Source: Epiperipatus broadwayi (lineage: Eukaryota > Onychophora > Udeonychophora > Euonychophora > Peripatidae). Taken from it: DNA of 64,000 nucleotides. The translations under genes and the position numbers were made by a program. The stretch spans positions 208,501 through 272,500 of the forward strand of contig JAQFVV010006727.1 in NCBI GenBank assembly GCA_028023455.1, read 5' to 3'. Position 1 is the first letter of the stretch. Every line of letters begins with the position of its first letter. The notes under the pieces are model-generated. The model saw only the letters and a program-made list of their open reading frames with translations, ran no database searches and had not been told where the DNA came from. Positions 49,707 through 62,124 of this stretch are shown here, in pieces.

Positions 49707-49719
49707 AAAAAAATTAAAT

Positions 49720-52267
49720 AAATTTAATACTCCAATATATCTGAAAATTCCAAGATATGCTGATGGATGGTTCCTATTATGTTTGAAATATGGAGTATTA
49801 TCAAACTTATTTTGTTTAGAAATTGTTTGTAAATAAAACTAAAATATTTGGAAAAGATAGTATATACTCATAAATATAATGTTCTATTAAAGAAAGAAGC
49901 TCTTAATTTATTTATCTAACAATGTATAAAATTAGATAGAACAAATACTCAACGTACATATAATAAACAAACAACATTTTTAAAATCATTTTATATTAAA
50001 AATTTTAAAATTACTGATAAATGATTATTTATAACTTTATAAATAATATATCATGAGATATAAATAATTTATCATGACAGAATAAATAATTTGTCATAAA
50101 TAAATAATTTATAAATAAATGAGAGAATATATAATTTATAAATAATTTATCGTGAGAGAATGATTATTCTTATCTCTTTCCATTTTAATGACAAATATTT
50201 AAGTATTATACTGTATGATTATTCAAAGAAGATGGTTTCAATATTTTTTAAAGTACAAATTAACTTTTTTATATATATATTTAAAGTTTATATTTTAAAT
50301 TCTAGTTTATTAGTAACTAAAATAAAAATATTTGAATAAATTTTATTCAAACTTCCACATCTCATTAATATTTGCTAACTTTTCTCAGGGTACCTTTTTT
50401 GTCATTCACCTTATCACTTTCATATTGCTGGAAATTTTTATATGATTATGATTCACATAGGTATCCAAACATCATTATTAATAAGCTTAAGTCAAAAAGA
50501 AATCATGACCAAAAACTTGCCTTCATCTGATTTACACAATCATCTTTTCAGTCATTGGAACAGTGTCTGGTTTCTCCACTCCCCAAGAAAATGCTTTTAT
50601 GTTTTGTCAGTATACTTATACTGTATTCACTGACATTTTTTCTATAGGCTTTATATAACTTTATAAAATCCAATAAAGTTAGTATTGTAAAGTAAATTTT
50701 TCTCAAACTTTCTAAAATATTTTGATTTGATTTTTTTTAAACAACCATAATCTATTTTTTTATAATAACTATTATCATATCTGTAAATATGATTGAGTTT
50801 ATAATTAAATATGTATTTAGGAAATGAAAGTAATACTTTATTCAGCATAACTAGGATGTGTTTGTTAACCAGTATATTCCCACAATATTAATTGTGCTTT
50901 TATATTACTTTAGATTGTGAATGTAAGTTCAGAATAAAATCAAAAGTGATAATTATTAAATTATTCAATTAAGCTCTCTGTTTCTTCAGCACTGATCTAT
51001 TTTTGTAGAAGTTATTGTTTTTCTGGTTCTCATTTAGTGGTCTTATTTGGTGGGGCTTCTATTTTGTAGATTCTAGAATGGCTGTTCTGTTTTTCTTATA
51101 AATCTGATTCTAAAAATAAAATAAATAATTGTATGGTTAGTTATAAAAAGATATTTCATATTTGATACCTAAAAAGCAGGTTGGGAATCAGACTAGGAAA
51201 GTTTACATTTTTTAGTCTATCACCCCACTGACATACTAAGTCACATACATTAATATAATATTTCACTTCTAAATATCTTTACATTATAACCACTTTGATA
51301 TTTTTTAATGCTTATATAATTATTTTGTTAAATTAGGTAGTCTCACTAAAGCTAATTTATTGCTATGGTTGTTGTACTAATATTTCCCTTTATTATTAAA
51401 TTATTATTATTCTTATTATAAATATATTTTATGTGATATAATTTATTTTGATCTGATTTTGCGATTTTTAAAGATTTTTCTGTAAAAATTTTAGTTATCA
51501 AACATAAAGCAGCTGGATTAGCTTAATTTTCCAAATGAAATGATAGTTAAAATAGTAGACAAATTAAATATGGGGAGGGGGACTCATATTTTATATGCTA
51601 TTATAAAATAATCATCTGAGATTACAATTGTATAATAAATGTATAATTACAAGACAAATACAAATAATTTATATATCTAAATAACTTTTATGTTTTGAAA
51701 ATTTATAAATTATATTTTGTGTTCATATAATGATAAATTAGAAAGTAATCCACAAAATCTAAAAACTACTGAAAGAAAATACAATTAATTATACACATAT
51801 ATGTCCCTATATTTCTCTTACACACAGACACACACACACACACATATATATATACTATAGTGAAAAGAATGTATGTGTGTGGTCATGGCGCATAATAAAA
51901 CAAGAGTAAAGAAATAATGTTTGCTAAATCCCTATAATATTTATGCATGGAGACTGGCCATGCAACTTATAATTCAATTCAATAATGATGATAAGGAGTA
52001 TGTATTTATAATTGAAAATATTAGTAAATAATATTACTCTCTAATACAAATAAGGTAATAGTCATTTTGATAAATTTAATATCATGTATTTTAAATGGAA
52101 GACTGAATAGGCAGACAGTAAACATCTATGACACATTATATCACAATTGCCCATATATTAAATGATTTATATTAGAATTAGATATATTCACCTATCTAAA
52201 GATGTGCACACAATATTTTTATACTATTGCGTTTCAGCAAATGAATATTACACAAACTTTTTTCTCA
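49720..52267. other. Gene-less AT-rich stretch with one microsatellite
   Basis: Apart from the CA/TA tract listed below nothing was recognised. Near 50050-50150 the phrase ATAAATAATTTATCATGA is repeated several times as a diffuse tandem-like array. Confidence 0.45.
51821..51855. repeat. (CA)n(TA)n microsatellite
   Basis: CA tract at 51821-51844 with one GA unit, continuing as TA to 51855. Confidence 0.95.
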
Positions 52268-52430
52268 TACGATTGGTTTATTAACTAAATGTATACTCTC
52301 AAATTAAAGCATAAATTGGATAATTAAGCATAAATTAGACAATTTTTTTTGTCTTTTCTCTATAAAACAAAAAAAAATGTCTTGTACTTTAGTTTTAGAG
52401 TATACATTAGCTTAATAAATTAGTCATATA
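52268..52430. repeat. Foldback element, about 163 bp
   Basis: Arms 52268-52310 and 52385-52430 are reverse complements with few mismatches and share the phrase AATGTATACTCT with its complement AGAGTATACATT. The spacer is A- and T-run rich. MITE-like; no target duplication recognised. Confidence 0.75.
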
Positions 52431-53164
52431 AAAAATAATGTTCCAAGTGTTACATATTATTAAGTCATTGGCATAACTTATATTACACAAATTACATATA
52501 TGTATCACACAATTCTGCTCCTCCACAGATTCAATAATATTAACTTGCTCATGTGAGTAAATAAAGAAGAGACTTAACACAAACATTTAATAGTGATAAA
52601 TATTTGTACTTTGATGTAATAAGAAAAAGGTGTTCATAAACAAAAAATGATATAAATAATTGTTTTTTTTTTTACCTATATCTAGTTAAATATCAAACAT
52701 AATGTCAAACAAAATATGTAGTTTATTTCTCATGCTCATAACTTGTATGCATTTATTCATGACTTAGCATATAGAATTTTATAGATATATGGGCACCCTC
52801 TCTTCACTAATGTGACCTTATATATGTAAAGATAACACTGATTATCTATCACAATAACAGTTTTATAAAGGAGCTCATCTTTTTATCTAGCATATCAGAT
52901 AATATATCAAATATAAGCATAGAAATCATATATATATACATGTTAAATTGCCAAATTCTAAGTACATAACAACAGAAGGGATAATCAGTTCCTTCACTAA
53001 CTAATAATGGAAGGTATATTCATTTTCTTCTGCCAAGGCTTACTCTCTACTACTTTTCCGAATAAATGCTTTTTTATCCAGGAACAATACATACGATGTT
53101 ATATAACAACAGTATATTATATGCCAAAAACAAAAGATCCTCTATCATTATGTTGTATAATTTT

Positions 53165-53520
53165 CATATATCATCATCATCAACCATTATTAATCCACTG
53201 CAGGATGAATGTCTCTCCAAGTTCAATCCATCTTCTCCGATTTTTAGCTTCTCTACTCCACATCACCCCTGCACACTTTTTTATTTCATCCATCCTTCTC
53301 ATATGTGGTCTCTTTCTGAGTCTTTTACAATCTCTTGGAATTCAGTTTAAGATTTCAATTGTCCATCTATTATCATCTCTTCTAATAATATGTCCAGCCC
53401 AACTCCATTTCAATCTTTTAACTTTTTCAATGAGGTCAGTAACACCTGTCTGTTCTCTTATCTATACATTGCATTTTCGATCTCTTCTTGTTTCTCCCAA
53501 CATGCATTTCTCCTTACTTT
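53165..53520 (-). pseudogene. RTE-like LINE, 3'-terminal fragment
   Basis: The minus strand gives the C-terminal part of the same type of reverse transcriptase as at 44.7-47 kb: LKWSWAGHIIRRDDNRWT, then ILNWIPRDCKRLRKRPHMRR, MDEIKKCAGVMWSREAKNRR and WIELGETFILQW, a segment typical of this group. It ends in a GATGATGATGATATATG repeat (53155-53178), as LINEs of this type do. It is less decayed than the 44.7-kb copy, so it is a younger insertion. The plus-strand frame 53007-53528 is its antisense shadow. Confidence 0.87.
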
Positions 53521-53669
53521 ATATATAAATGTAGTTTTATAATTATCAATAATTAAATCATTACTGCAGTTAGATAAGAATCTATGTCTTTATCCTCTTG
53601 TAGTCAGTTATTATTTAATGGCTTGTGGGTTTAGTGCAGTGGTGGAGTGTCATTTTCAAATTGATTTCA

Positions 53670-53745
53670 ATTCTGGTACTTCCGGTGTTCAAATTTCTTA
53701 TAAAATCCTGAGCAATAACACCATTTAGTTATTTATTTTTAATAA
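53670..53745. repeat. Dispersed repeat fragment, copy 2
   Basis: Matches 23095-23190 in the same orientation (TACTTCCGGTGTTCAAATTT and CCTGAGCAATAACACCATTT). It lies 150 bp from the LINE tail but is not part of it as far as can be seen. Confidence 0.6.
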
Positions 53746-54328
53746 TGCTTTACAGTCATTCACTAACTCAAAAAATTACCCATTTTTTAAATTAATGTAT
53801 ATATAAGATATGAGAAGATTAAAGATGAAAATGTTGAAAATCGATATTTTATTATAATTTCAAACAGTTATAGATCCTAGCTATGTGCCATATTACTGCA
53901 CATACCTTTATATCTTTTTTGAACTTGTGTTCTTAAAATATTATATAATCATATCTTCGCATCAAAACAAAATTAATTGAATTGTTTTTATTTATTCTAA
54001 ATTTTTTACTACTTGTTAAATAGTTTCTTAAGCTATTATATTATTAATATAAGAGAATAAAAACCAGTTTTAAAATTCAGATTAGGTTTTTTATTTTATT
54101 TCTATTACCTTATAAATTGTAATAACTCATATACGAACAACAATTTAGAAAGAATCATTTCAAAATTAAAATATTTCTTTTTTTAAATACTGTACACATA
54201 AAAAGTTTACCTTAATAGCTTAATATATAGGGTATATGAGCTCAGACTTTCAAACGACCCACCACTCTCCACTCTATCTAATAACACTGATACACTCAAG
54301 CACATATATGCTGAAAAGATAAATAATA

Positions 54329-54372
54329 ACCAATACACGTATTTCATGCTAAACCAGCAATTATCAGTTGGT
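54329..54372 (-). ncRNA. Mutated hammerhead-ribozyme-like motif (family B, left arm)
   Basis: As the right-arm motif, but the first box reads CTGATAA (54367-54361) with an essential G changed to A, and stem III reads TACGTGTA. GAAA and the ACCAA/TTGGT stem I are kept. Expected to be inactive. Confidence 0.6.
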
Positions 54373-54680
54373 CCAGATTATCATCTCCCACACATATATA
54401 CTATAAGTGCTCAGATATATATTAAGATAGACAATATTCATACTTTAATGGTCAGGCTCCAAACTACTTCACACTCCAATTCTTCAACCGTCCATCCAAT
54501 TGAAAATCTGATGATGGAATGCTCGAAGGCCACCCTGAGACCGAGATTTTCAATTGGATGGACGGTTGAAGAGTTGGAGTGTGTAGTAGTTTAGAGCCTG
54601 TCCATTAAAGTATGAATATTGTCTATCTTAATATATATCTGAGCACTTATAGTATATATGTGTGGGAGATGATAATCTGG

Positions 54681-54724
54681 ACCAACTGATGATTGCTAGT
54701 TTAGCATGAAATACGTATATTGGT
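54681..54724 (+). ncRNA. Hammerhead-ribozyme-like motif (type I, family B, right arm)
   Basis: ACCAA (54681-54685), CTGATGA (54686-54692), stem II with a perfect TGCTA/TAGCA pairing and GTT loop (54694-54706), GAAA (54708-54711), palindromic TACGTA (54712-54717), U-A at 54718-54719, then TTGGT (54720-54724) pairing fully with ACCAA. Every core residue required by the consensus is present; predicted cleavage is after 54719. The position next to the core in stem II is a T-T mismatch instead of the usual G-C. The 12.5-kb copy shares the same sequence, so it predates both insertions. Confidence 0.72.
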
Positions 54725-54879
54725 GATTATTTATCTTTTCAGCAGATATGTGCTTGAGTGTATCAGTGTTATTAGATAGAGTGGAGAGTGGTGGGTCGTT
54801 TGAATGTCTGAGCTCATATACCCTATGTATTATATATAGACAGGTATATAAGCCTGTGTTTCAGTTCTTAATAGCTTAA

Positions 54880-57800
54880 ATAACAAAGTGTTCTAATTAA
54901 ATTATTTATTCCAATGCAGTTTTTTTTTTTTAAAAAAAAAAAACAACAAAACGTGGATAGTTCAATAAAAATATAAGCGAAGTCAGCAAACATTTCAAGA
55001 TTCAGCAATATGAAGAATTAAATAATTTGCTTGCATATTAACATAAAATAGTATATTTATTGTAGGTTTTAATTTATTAATTTTGATGGTTTTCTCCCCC
55101 CCCCCCTTCTAATACTATAGATCCTTAAGAAAGAGGAGTCATATTTGAAAAGATAAACTCTGTAATTATAGATTAGCAAGATATTTTAGCTTTTTTGTTT
55201 TCAATTATAAAATTTTACTTCTTCATTTATCTAGCTTACCCACAGTAATAATCATAGTTATATCAAACTTTCATATATAGAGTTTATTCATTTCTATCTA
55301 TCATAATATTTATGATTTCAATTGTTTTCCAACTTAAAAACATATGCAAATTATTTTTAATCGAGAATATTTTATCAAAGATAAAATAAATAATTAAAAA
55401 CAATGCATTGTCAAATAATATTTTAGTGATTAAATATTGCAAGCAATATAAATTTATGTTGACAAAGTAAATATATATTTCTTTAAATTGATAATGTATT
55501 ATTTATAAATATTATCCATATATATATATAAGGAAAAGTTTGGATTACATAAACAGTAATTCATAACCCTAAATTCTTTACTAATATATAATTACTTCAA
55601 GTGTGAGTGCTTGTGAAGAATAATTATAAAAGTTCATGCTATGAGAATGAACAACTGATACAATTTATAGACTGTCATGTTTTGTTCATAACTTCCTGAA
55701 TGAGAGAGTATAAATAAGAATGGAAGCATTCTTTGCCATTTCTTTTGTGTACATTGTACTTCTTATTGTCAAATTTCATAAAGCAGCATGCAAGTCATGT
55801 GATTTTTAGTGCATGAACAATCACTGATGCATTAAGTGCTAGAAGTATTTTTAAGCAATTGTTTGAGGTGGATTGCATTCCTATAAAACACACTCAGGCA
55901 TGAGATGAAAAGTATGGACAGATTTTTAAAAGGGATAGCATTTTTTCTGGATAATTACTGCAATGACACATGTGGGGTGGAGAATGAGCTTGAATTGGGC
56001 ATTGAGAAACATTTTGATTGGCATTGTTTCTTATAATAAATTAAACAAGTTTTAACCATGACTGAGGAACTAAAAGGTTTTGAAACTTGGTTACAATTTA
56101 GCAACTGGCAATATTGTTCCTAGATGTCTGGATCAATGGTATTTAATTCTCTGAATTGATTTTGGAGGCTCGGTTATTAATATTTAAGGTTAATTATTAA
56201 TTAATTAGAGTTGTCATAATACCTGACATTTTTATATGTTTTATTGATCTATTAATTTAATCTTATGCTTCTCTAATTAAAGATGTATAAAATATATGGT
56301 TAAGATATTTTATAAATATTACTCTTATTATTTATCCATATAGGTACTCTCAAGATTTTATAAAATATATATTGTATATTAAATTATACTTATGTCCCTG
56401 ATACTTGTATAAATATTATTGTTCAGTTGAGTTAAACTACTGACAATGTTGTATTTTTATTTTATTCATAATGTGAGATTGATAAACCTTGTATGCAGAT
56501 TAAATAAAGCCATACTTTAAGAATAATATTCTAAGTTGGATTAATGTTTTTGCTCTTGCATGAAAAAACTAACTAGAAGAAACAGATCTTATTATTTGAT
56601 TAAAAATACAATAAAACATTCTTTTGTTTTGTTTATTATTTATAATTAAGTCTTTTGAATAGATCTTAATAACTCTCTCCTATAAAGTATTGTTTTACAT
56701 CACATCAAGATATACCACACATTTAGTTCTTAATGAAGTAGGAATTATTTTTTTTAGTTAAAGACATCACAGTGATATTTATAATAATTGTGGAGAATTT
56801 ATTATTATTGTTATTTATTTAAATATTTTTATTACTTATTGTTAATAAATTAATTATATATTTTGCTAATTATCTGATCTTTGTCATTAATTAGTTACTA
56901 CTCATCACCTATTAATTTTTTAAATAAATATAGTCACATGATTTTACAATTTTTATACTGTAATGGGAACTACCTATGTATACTACTGAGTTCAAACCCT
57001 AACTCAATTAGAAGATAAAACAGAGCAAAATAACTAGTTTCACTAATTATTATTAATATTAAAAAGAGGATTAAACTGATAGCTATCAATTACATTTCTT
57101 AATCACCCTATTTGATAATCATCTCCACTGGGGTCAGCCATACTTAGCCAAAGTAAAGCATTTTGTAAAGCCCAAAAGCTTTAAGCACTACTTTCATAAA
57201 AAGATGTCTTAGAAGTTCCTTATTGAGAGATACACCCAACTTTCCCTTACTGATCACCTCATATGCTAGCTCTATTACCCTAATTCTCAGGGTGAATAGC
57301 CTATCTTACAATAAATACACAATATTATTCATATTAACTATGAAGGAAGGTGAGTAAAACATTGAACACCAGTTTTTGATCAAATACAACCACATTTATT
57401 TTTTTAAATCTTAATTAGAAATATTAAAAAACAAACAAACAAAAAATAATTATAATAAGATAATACAAAAGAATAAAAAATCTAATCCATAATACATTAC
57501 TTAGGAATAAGAAAATGCCCCCTCCCTTATATTAGTTTCTTACTGTATCAACTCATATAGCAGATTGTAGGCATATAAATACACACATATATAAAATAAC
57601 AAAGACAAAATTTGGTGATATTACATAAAAAAAAATATCTGCAAGATAGATTATATGTCAATTCATGTTTTTTTATACATTAACAAATAAATAAAAAATA
57701 TACATTTTCATCTAATTCTATACACATACATACATACATTTGTATATGTATAGCTTAATTTAAATAAGATATTAATTTCTTAAATCAATATATTGCAAAA

Positions 57801-60487
57801 AAGAAACAAGAAAAAAATTAATGTTTTTTTCTTGCTTATACCAAAATGGAGATGGGAGTGGGGTGGAGTACACATTTTATTTCTGCTCACATTAAATATT
57901 TCAAAGACTCATTTAATTATTCATATGAGACATTATATAATGCTGGCTACTGTGATGACCATTTCCCCCTGTTCTTATCTAAAACAAAACTTCCTGAGAT
58001 TCTTACAAAGCTCTGTTCAAATGGTGGTAACAAGCAGAAGAAAAGAACAATTTTGATTCTGCTACATTTTTTTCTAGGCAGGATTTCAGCATAACAGAAC
58101 AGTTCACATGTTGATTATTTGAAGATTAGATCTGGTGCACTTGGTGGATTTTTATTCCATTTTGCTTAGTTTACTTAACTCTTCTGGTTGCATTAACATT
58201 CTTTGTTAAGTCTTTCAAAAATTGATTACAACAGTTCTCCAATAACTTTTTCTTGTTGCTGTATTATAGTGTAATCGCCAACAACTCACTGTCTCTGTTG
58301 GTTCACTTTCTGTTTGCTCTTATTTCTGATTTTGGACTGCTAGTGGCTGATTTGCTCACTGACTCTGATGGCTGACTCTGACTGCTAATCATCACTGCTC
58401 ACTCTACTTTCCTATAAAGCAAAATTCTGTCTTTTATAGACTACACACAAAAGAACAAAATGTAATCTTTTATCTTTGATTCCAATTAATTAATATGTTT
58501 ATCCCAGTTCACAGATGAGTCTTTTAATCTTTACAAAAAAAGAATTTTGTCACCACTTTACAAATTAAATTTTGATACAACCTCTTGGTATATTTTTAAA
58601 AAATAATTTAAAAATTATATCAAAGAGATAATTTTTTACCAAGAATTTTTATAACAATGTATCTTATTATCCAATATATTAAACACTGTTAATTTTTTTT
58701 CTACAAAATATTTGTACCAGAGATAATGAATGAAATATTAGTATTTTTATTTATTTATAAATTTAATTCAAACAAAGACCAACAAACATTTTAATTAGTT
58801 TTTCTTTCTTTAACTTAGACAAAAAAATGTAAAATACATTAAAGAAAATTTATTAACAAAAATTAATATCCAACTGACAATATAAATGTGTATGTATACA
58901 TATTGCCCCAAAACATCCCTTTGGTTTACTTTTACATTATGTGTCAACACTTGAATACAGTGTCAGCAGATCAAAATTTCTGATGAGAGGTTTATCATTA
59001 TCAGTCACCATCACAATACATTATTTAAAAGGCTTAGTGCTTACCATAAAACATTGTTCATTATTTTATGTACTTACATTATTTTCACTTTAATATTTAG
59101 TTGCCTAAGACATGAATTAAGTACAATGAAATGCCCTTTGCTATTTAATCATATCAATAATAATAATTTATAATTTTAAAGATTTAACATTTTAAGAATA
59201 GTGTGTACAATACTTTAATCTTATAACTTTAAGATAACTTAAAATTGAATTTATGTAATATGAAAGCTTAGCACAAACTTGATAGCCCAAATATCTGAGA
59301 GTTATAGGATTAATTTATCCTTATAAATCAACAATCATACTTTAAATTATAGTAGATCTCTGAGATATTATTGTGATTAGTTATAAATACACATCTATAT
59401 AGTCCTTCCTTAAAATAAATATTTTTTATTATAGTCTCTAAAGTGATCATTCACATAAGTTAAAAGGTTAAAACTTTACTTGAGTGGTAAATGGTCAGAA
59501 TTCATCTTTATCATGCATTATTATTAGTAACAATATATAATATATATTTTCTTTTCTTAGCTCTTTGCCATTGTCATACTGTGGATTTTTACAATTTATT
59601 GAGAAAATATCTAAGAATTTCCAGTTCTAGTCTATTTTAGTATATATATACTGTATTGAAATGGTTATGTATCTCGTGGCATACAACATAATAATGTGTG
59701 TATATATATATAAAGTTGAAAGGAAAAGTAGAAATAAACACAGACAAAATAATTGTAGATATTTTCTATATTATACTGGAATATCAGTTAAGAATTATTT
59801 GAAGTTTAAAAAAATTATTATAAATTAAACATTCTAAAAGGTCTAATATTTTATTAATTTTGATTTGGAAATTAAAGCAAGCATGTTTTATGTTACCATG
59901 GATATACTGGTAATTATAAAATTCCATGATGTATTTTGATTAAAGACTTTTTTTAAATTAAAGCTTGTATAACATATTTTGATAAAAAAATCTTACAAAG
60001 TTATTTTTGAAAGAATTAAGATGAATTGAAAAAGTGTAATTAACTTTTTGCAATCAATATTTAAAAAATTTGCTTTTAAATATACCCTTTCCTGAATCTG
60101 ACAACAAGCCAGTCTTTAGTTTTAGAAGGAATCATTTGTGATCCTGGTTATGTTGCTGAAGCACTTTATATAAACTGAATAATTTAAATAATTTAAAATG
60201 GATTATTGATAAAGAACAAAACAGAAAAATAAAATGTTTGCTCTTACAATTATATAGAGACATAATTAGCTTAAATGATAAATTGATTATTAAACTTATT
60301 CAAGGAATATATTCATTTTAAATCACATGTGCCAATAATGCATAAGATGGTGAGTTTGATCTCTTTTTTGATTGTAGTGATAAATTATGCAATATAAAAG
60401 TGATAAAAATCAAAATATTAAACTTTTTTACTTATGAACTTATAAAAGTAGAATATGATAGAAACAAAATTTTATGTACAATTGGTT
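54880..60487. other. Long stretch without recognised genes
   Basis: Contains a C-run (about 55096-55107) and several blocks of less extreme composition (55600-56170, 57120-57330, 57840-58440). The overlapping frames at 57793-58056 and 57846-58094 have a plausible amino-acid mix but no recognisable domain or clear splice context. At 58320-58400 a CTGACT-type phrase is repeated irregularly. No terminal repeats or transposase motifs were found. Confidence 0.35.
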
Positions 60488-61032
60488 TACTCCAAAAAAA
60501 ACTTGAACTGAGTCAAATCACTATGAAAAGGTATAACCATATAGATATATTCTCACTTACTAGCACTAAATTAACTTTTGGTGAATTCTCACCAGAATCC
60601 TAGTGCAAAATTAATTAACTAACTGCACTGGGAGCAGGATGAATATATAGTTTATAAAAGATGGAAATTATTGTAGTGAGAAATATAAATTACAAAAGTC
60701 AGATGTTCCATTTTTTTTGACAAAGGGATGCAATACTCCATCCTGTTGATAGAATTTGGGTCTTTTACAATAACCCATGCCTACTTAAACTTTCTGAATC
60801 CAGGAAGGAGTCTCATGTTCCTTTGTCAAAAAAATGGAACATCTGATGTTTATAATTTACATTTCTCATTGCAATAATTTGCTTCCGGCACAATTAGTCA
60901 ATTAATTTTATACTACGATTCTGGTGAGAATTCACCGAAAGTTAACTCAGTGCTATTAAGTGAGAATATATCTATATTGTTATATCTTTTTATCATGGTT
61001 TGACTCAGCTCAAGTTTTTTCGAAGTATTTCA
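60488..61032. repeat. Foldback element, about 545 bp
   Basis: Arms of about 230 bp (60488-60720 and 60815-61032) are reverse complements at roughly 85-90 percent by eye, separated by a spacer of about 90 bp. Recognisable paired phrases are GGTGAATTCTCACCAGAATC and ATGTTCCATTTTTTTTGACA with their complements. No ribozyme core, transposase or target duplication was found. The frame 60400-60603 runs into the left arm and is probably accidental. Confidence 0.8.
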
Positions 61033-61135
61033 TTAATATATGAAAAGGGTTCCTTGTTAAATAATTACATTAACTTGGTTTTAATAATAATAAGAATAGT
61101 CATGATACAAATTAGATAATAAAAAATGAATATCT

Positions 61136-61492
61136 ATGCCACTTGTAAATAATGTTCAATCTAAATTAATTAAAGCTATATTTAAAGATAAATACAATAT
61201 TTCATTTTATGTTCCTATAAATGTAAATAGATTAATTAATAATTTTAAGAGTGTTATATTTAAAATGCAAAGACAGAATATAATTTATCAAATTACATGT
61301 GGTTGTAAAAAATCATATACCGGGGAATCAAGATGTGCTCTGGAAAAAAGGATAAAAGGACATCAATTATTATATAATCTGGGAAGGGGGGGGCAACTAA
61401 ATAATCAACTAAGTACAGCTTCAGTATTCTTCAACCATAAATCACCTTGTAATTATAAATTTATTTTTAATGCGAACGATACAAAAATATAA
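61136..61492 (+). pseudogene. Penelope-like element, GIY-YIG fragment (second copy)
   Basis: An open stretch of 118 codons. Residues about 47-77 read RQNIIYQITCGCKKSYTGES and then RCALEKRIKGHQ, the GIY-YIG signature with the family CxC pair (YIG is YTG here) and the conserved Arg and His. Upstream is the short basic linker that precedes this domain. The reverse transcriptase is missing. It differs from the copy at 41.1-41.7 kb at most positions, so two Penelope lineages are represented. A run of G near 61386 may hide a frameshift. Confidence 0.82.
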
Positions 61493-61771
61493 ATTGAAGA
61501 AAGAGATCATAAAAAGAAAAAAACTAAGGGAGCAATATTGATACATTAATTTAAAAATAACATAATAAATAAACAAGCAACGAATATTGATACATACATA
61601 GTTTATGCAAAATCATGTGATATTGAGAATTCCTTTACAGTTGATAAGGATTATAACTTCATTGAAAGTGCTATTGATTAATTAAGTTATATATTTTATT
61701 ATTTTTATCGTTAAAATTATTTACAACTTATATATATATAAGAATAAATTTTATATATACCACAGATTATA

Positions 61772-62000
61772 TGTAATAAAATAAATTCTTCAAGAGTATA
61801 TAGATAATTATTAACTATTATAATAATAAATTTTGATATAAAACAATATCTTTATATGCATGTGGATATGCTAATGTATTTGCTAATATTCACTTTAATC
61901 ATGCTTTGACAAAGATACAGATATCAAAATTCCAAAATTTATTACCATAATAGTTAATAATTATCTAAATACTTTTGTAGAATTTATTTTATTGCATATA
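61772..62000. repeat. Foldback element, about 229 bp
   Basis: Arms at 61772-61840 and about 61930-62000 are reverse complements with few mismatches (shared phrase TAGATAATTATTAACTATTA). MITE-like, no known family. Confidence 0.8.
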
Positions 62001-62044
62001 TATATATATTAAAAATCTAAAGCTAAATTAGTCAATAAAATAGC

Positions 62045-62124
62045 TGTTGAGTAGTCAGCACAGCTTCTTTACACGCAGTTGTCCTGGGTTTGTGGTTCAC
62101 TTTCTGGCCGATGCTTTGATACAT
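62045..62124 (+). mobile_element. Very short tRNA-derived SINE (family D), older copy
   Basis: Homologous to 62681-62773 in opposite orientation, from GTTGAGTAGTCAGCACAGC to GCTTTGATACATGAAAAA. Substitutions at many sites, including the B-box region, show it is older. An inverted pair just downstream (AATTCACCACTAAATTTGAC, 62131-62165, with 62255-62307) is a separate small foldback. Confidence 0.7.

Larger units (their letters stand above)
54224..54866 (+). mobile_element. 643-bp palindromic (snap-back) copy of repeat family B
   Basis: Two arms of about 290-330 bp, nearly perfect reverse complements, meet at a spacer of about 35 bp near 54530. The right arm ends with the full family 3' terminus: an AGACAGGTATATAAGCCTGT hairpin followed by GTTTCAGTT. 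The left arm starts about 38 nt inside that end. A perfect 13-bp direct repeat CTTAATAGCTTAA flanks it at 54211-54223 and 54867-54879. Each arm carries a hammerhead-like motif. The single-arm copy at 12382-12650 is the same family. The frame 54346-54594 is accidental. Confidence 0.9.

Noticed and set aside
53007-53528. The longest open frame of the window, 173 codons on plus
   Set aside because: It is the antisense of the LINE reverse-transcriptase tail, which reads with clear family motifs on the minus strand.
54346-54594. 82-codon frame across the family B palindrome
   Set aside because: It crosses the palindrome centre and reads the repeat, not a gene.
56985-57010. B-box-like phrase GAGTTCAAACCCT, possible tRNA gene
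   Set aside because: No A box at suitable distance and no acceptor stem on either strand.
57793-58094. Possible exon with protein-like composition
   Set aside because: Two overlapping frames compete, no domain is recognisable, and splice sites are not convincing; kept only as a remark in the gap entry.
60400-60603. 67-codon frame
   Set aside because: It runs into the arm of the foldback element and has no recognisable motif.
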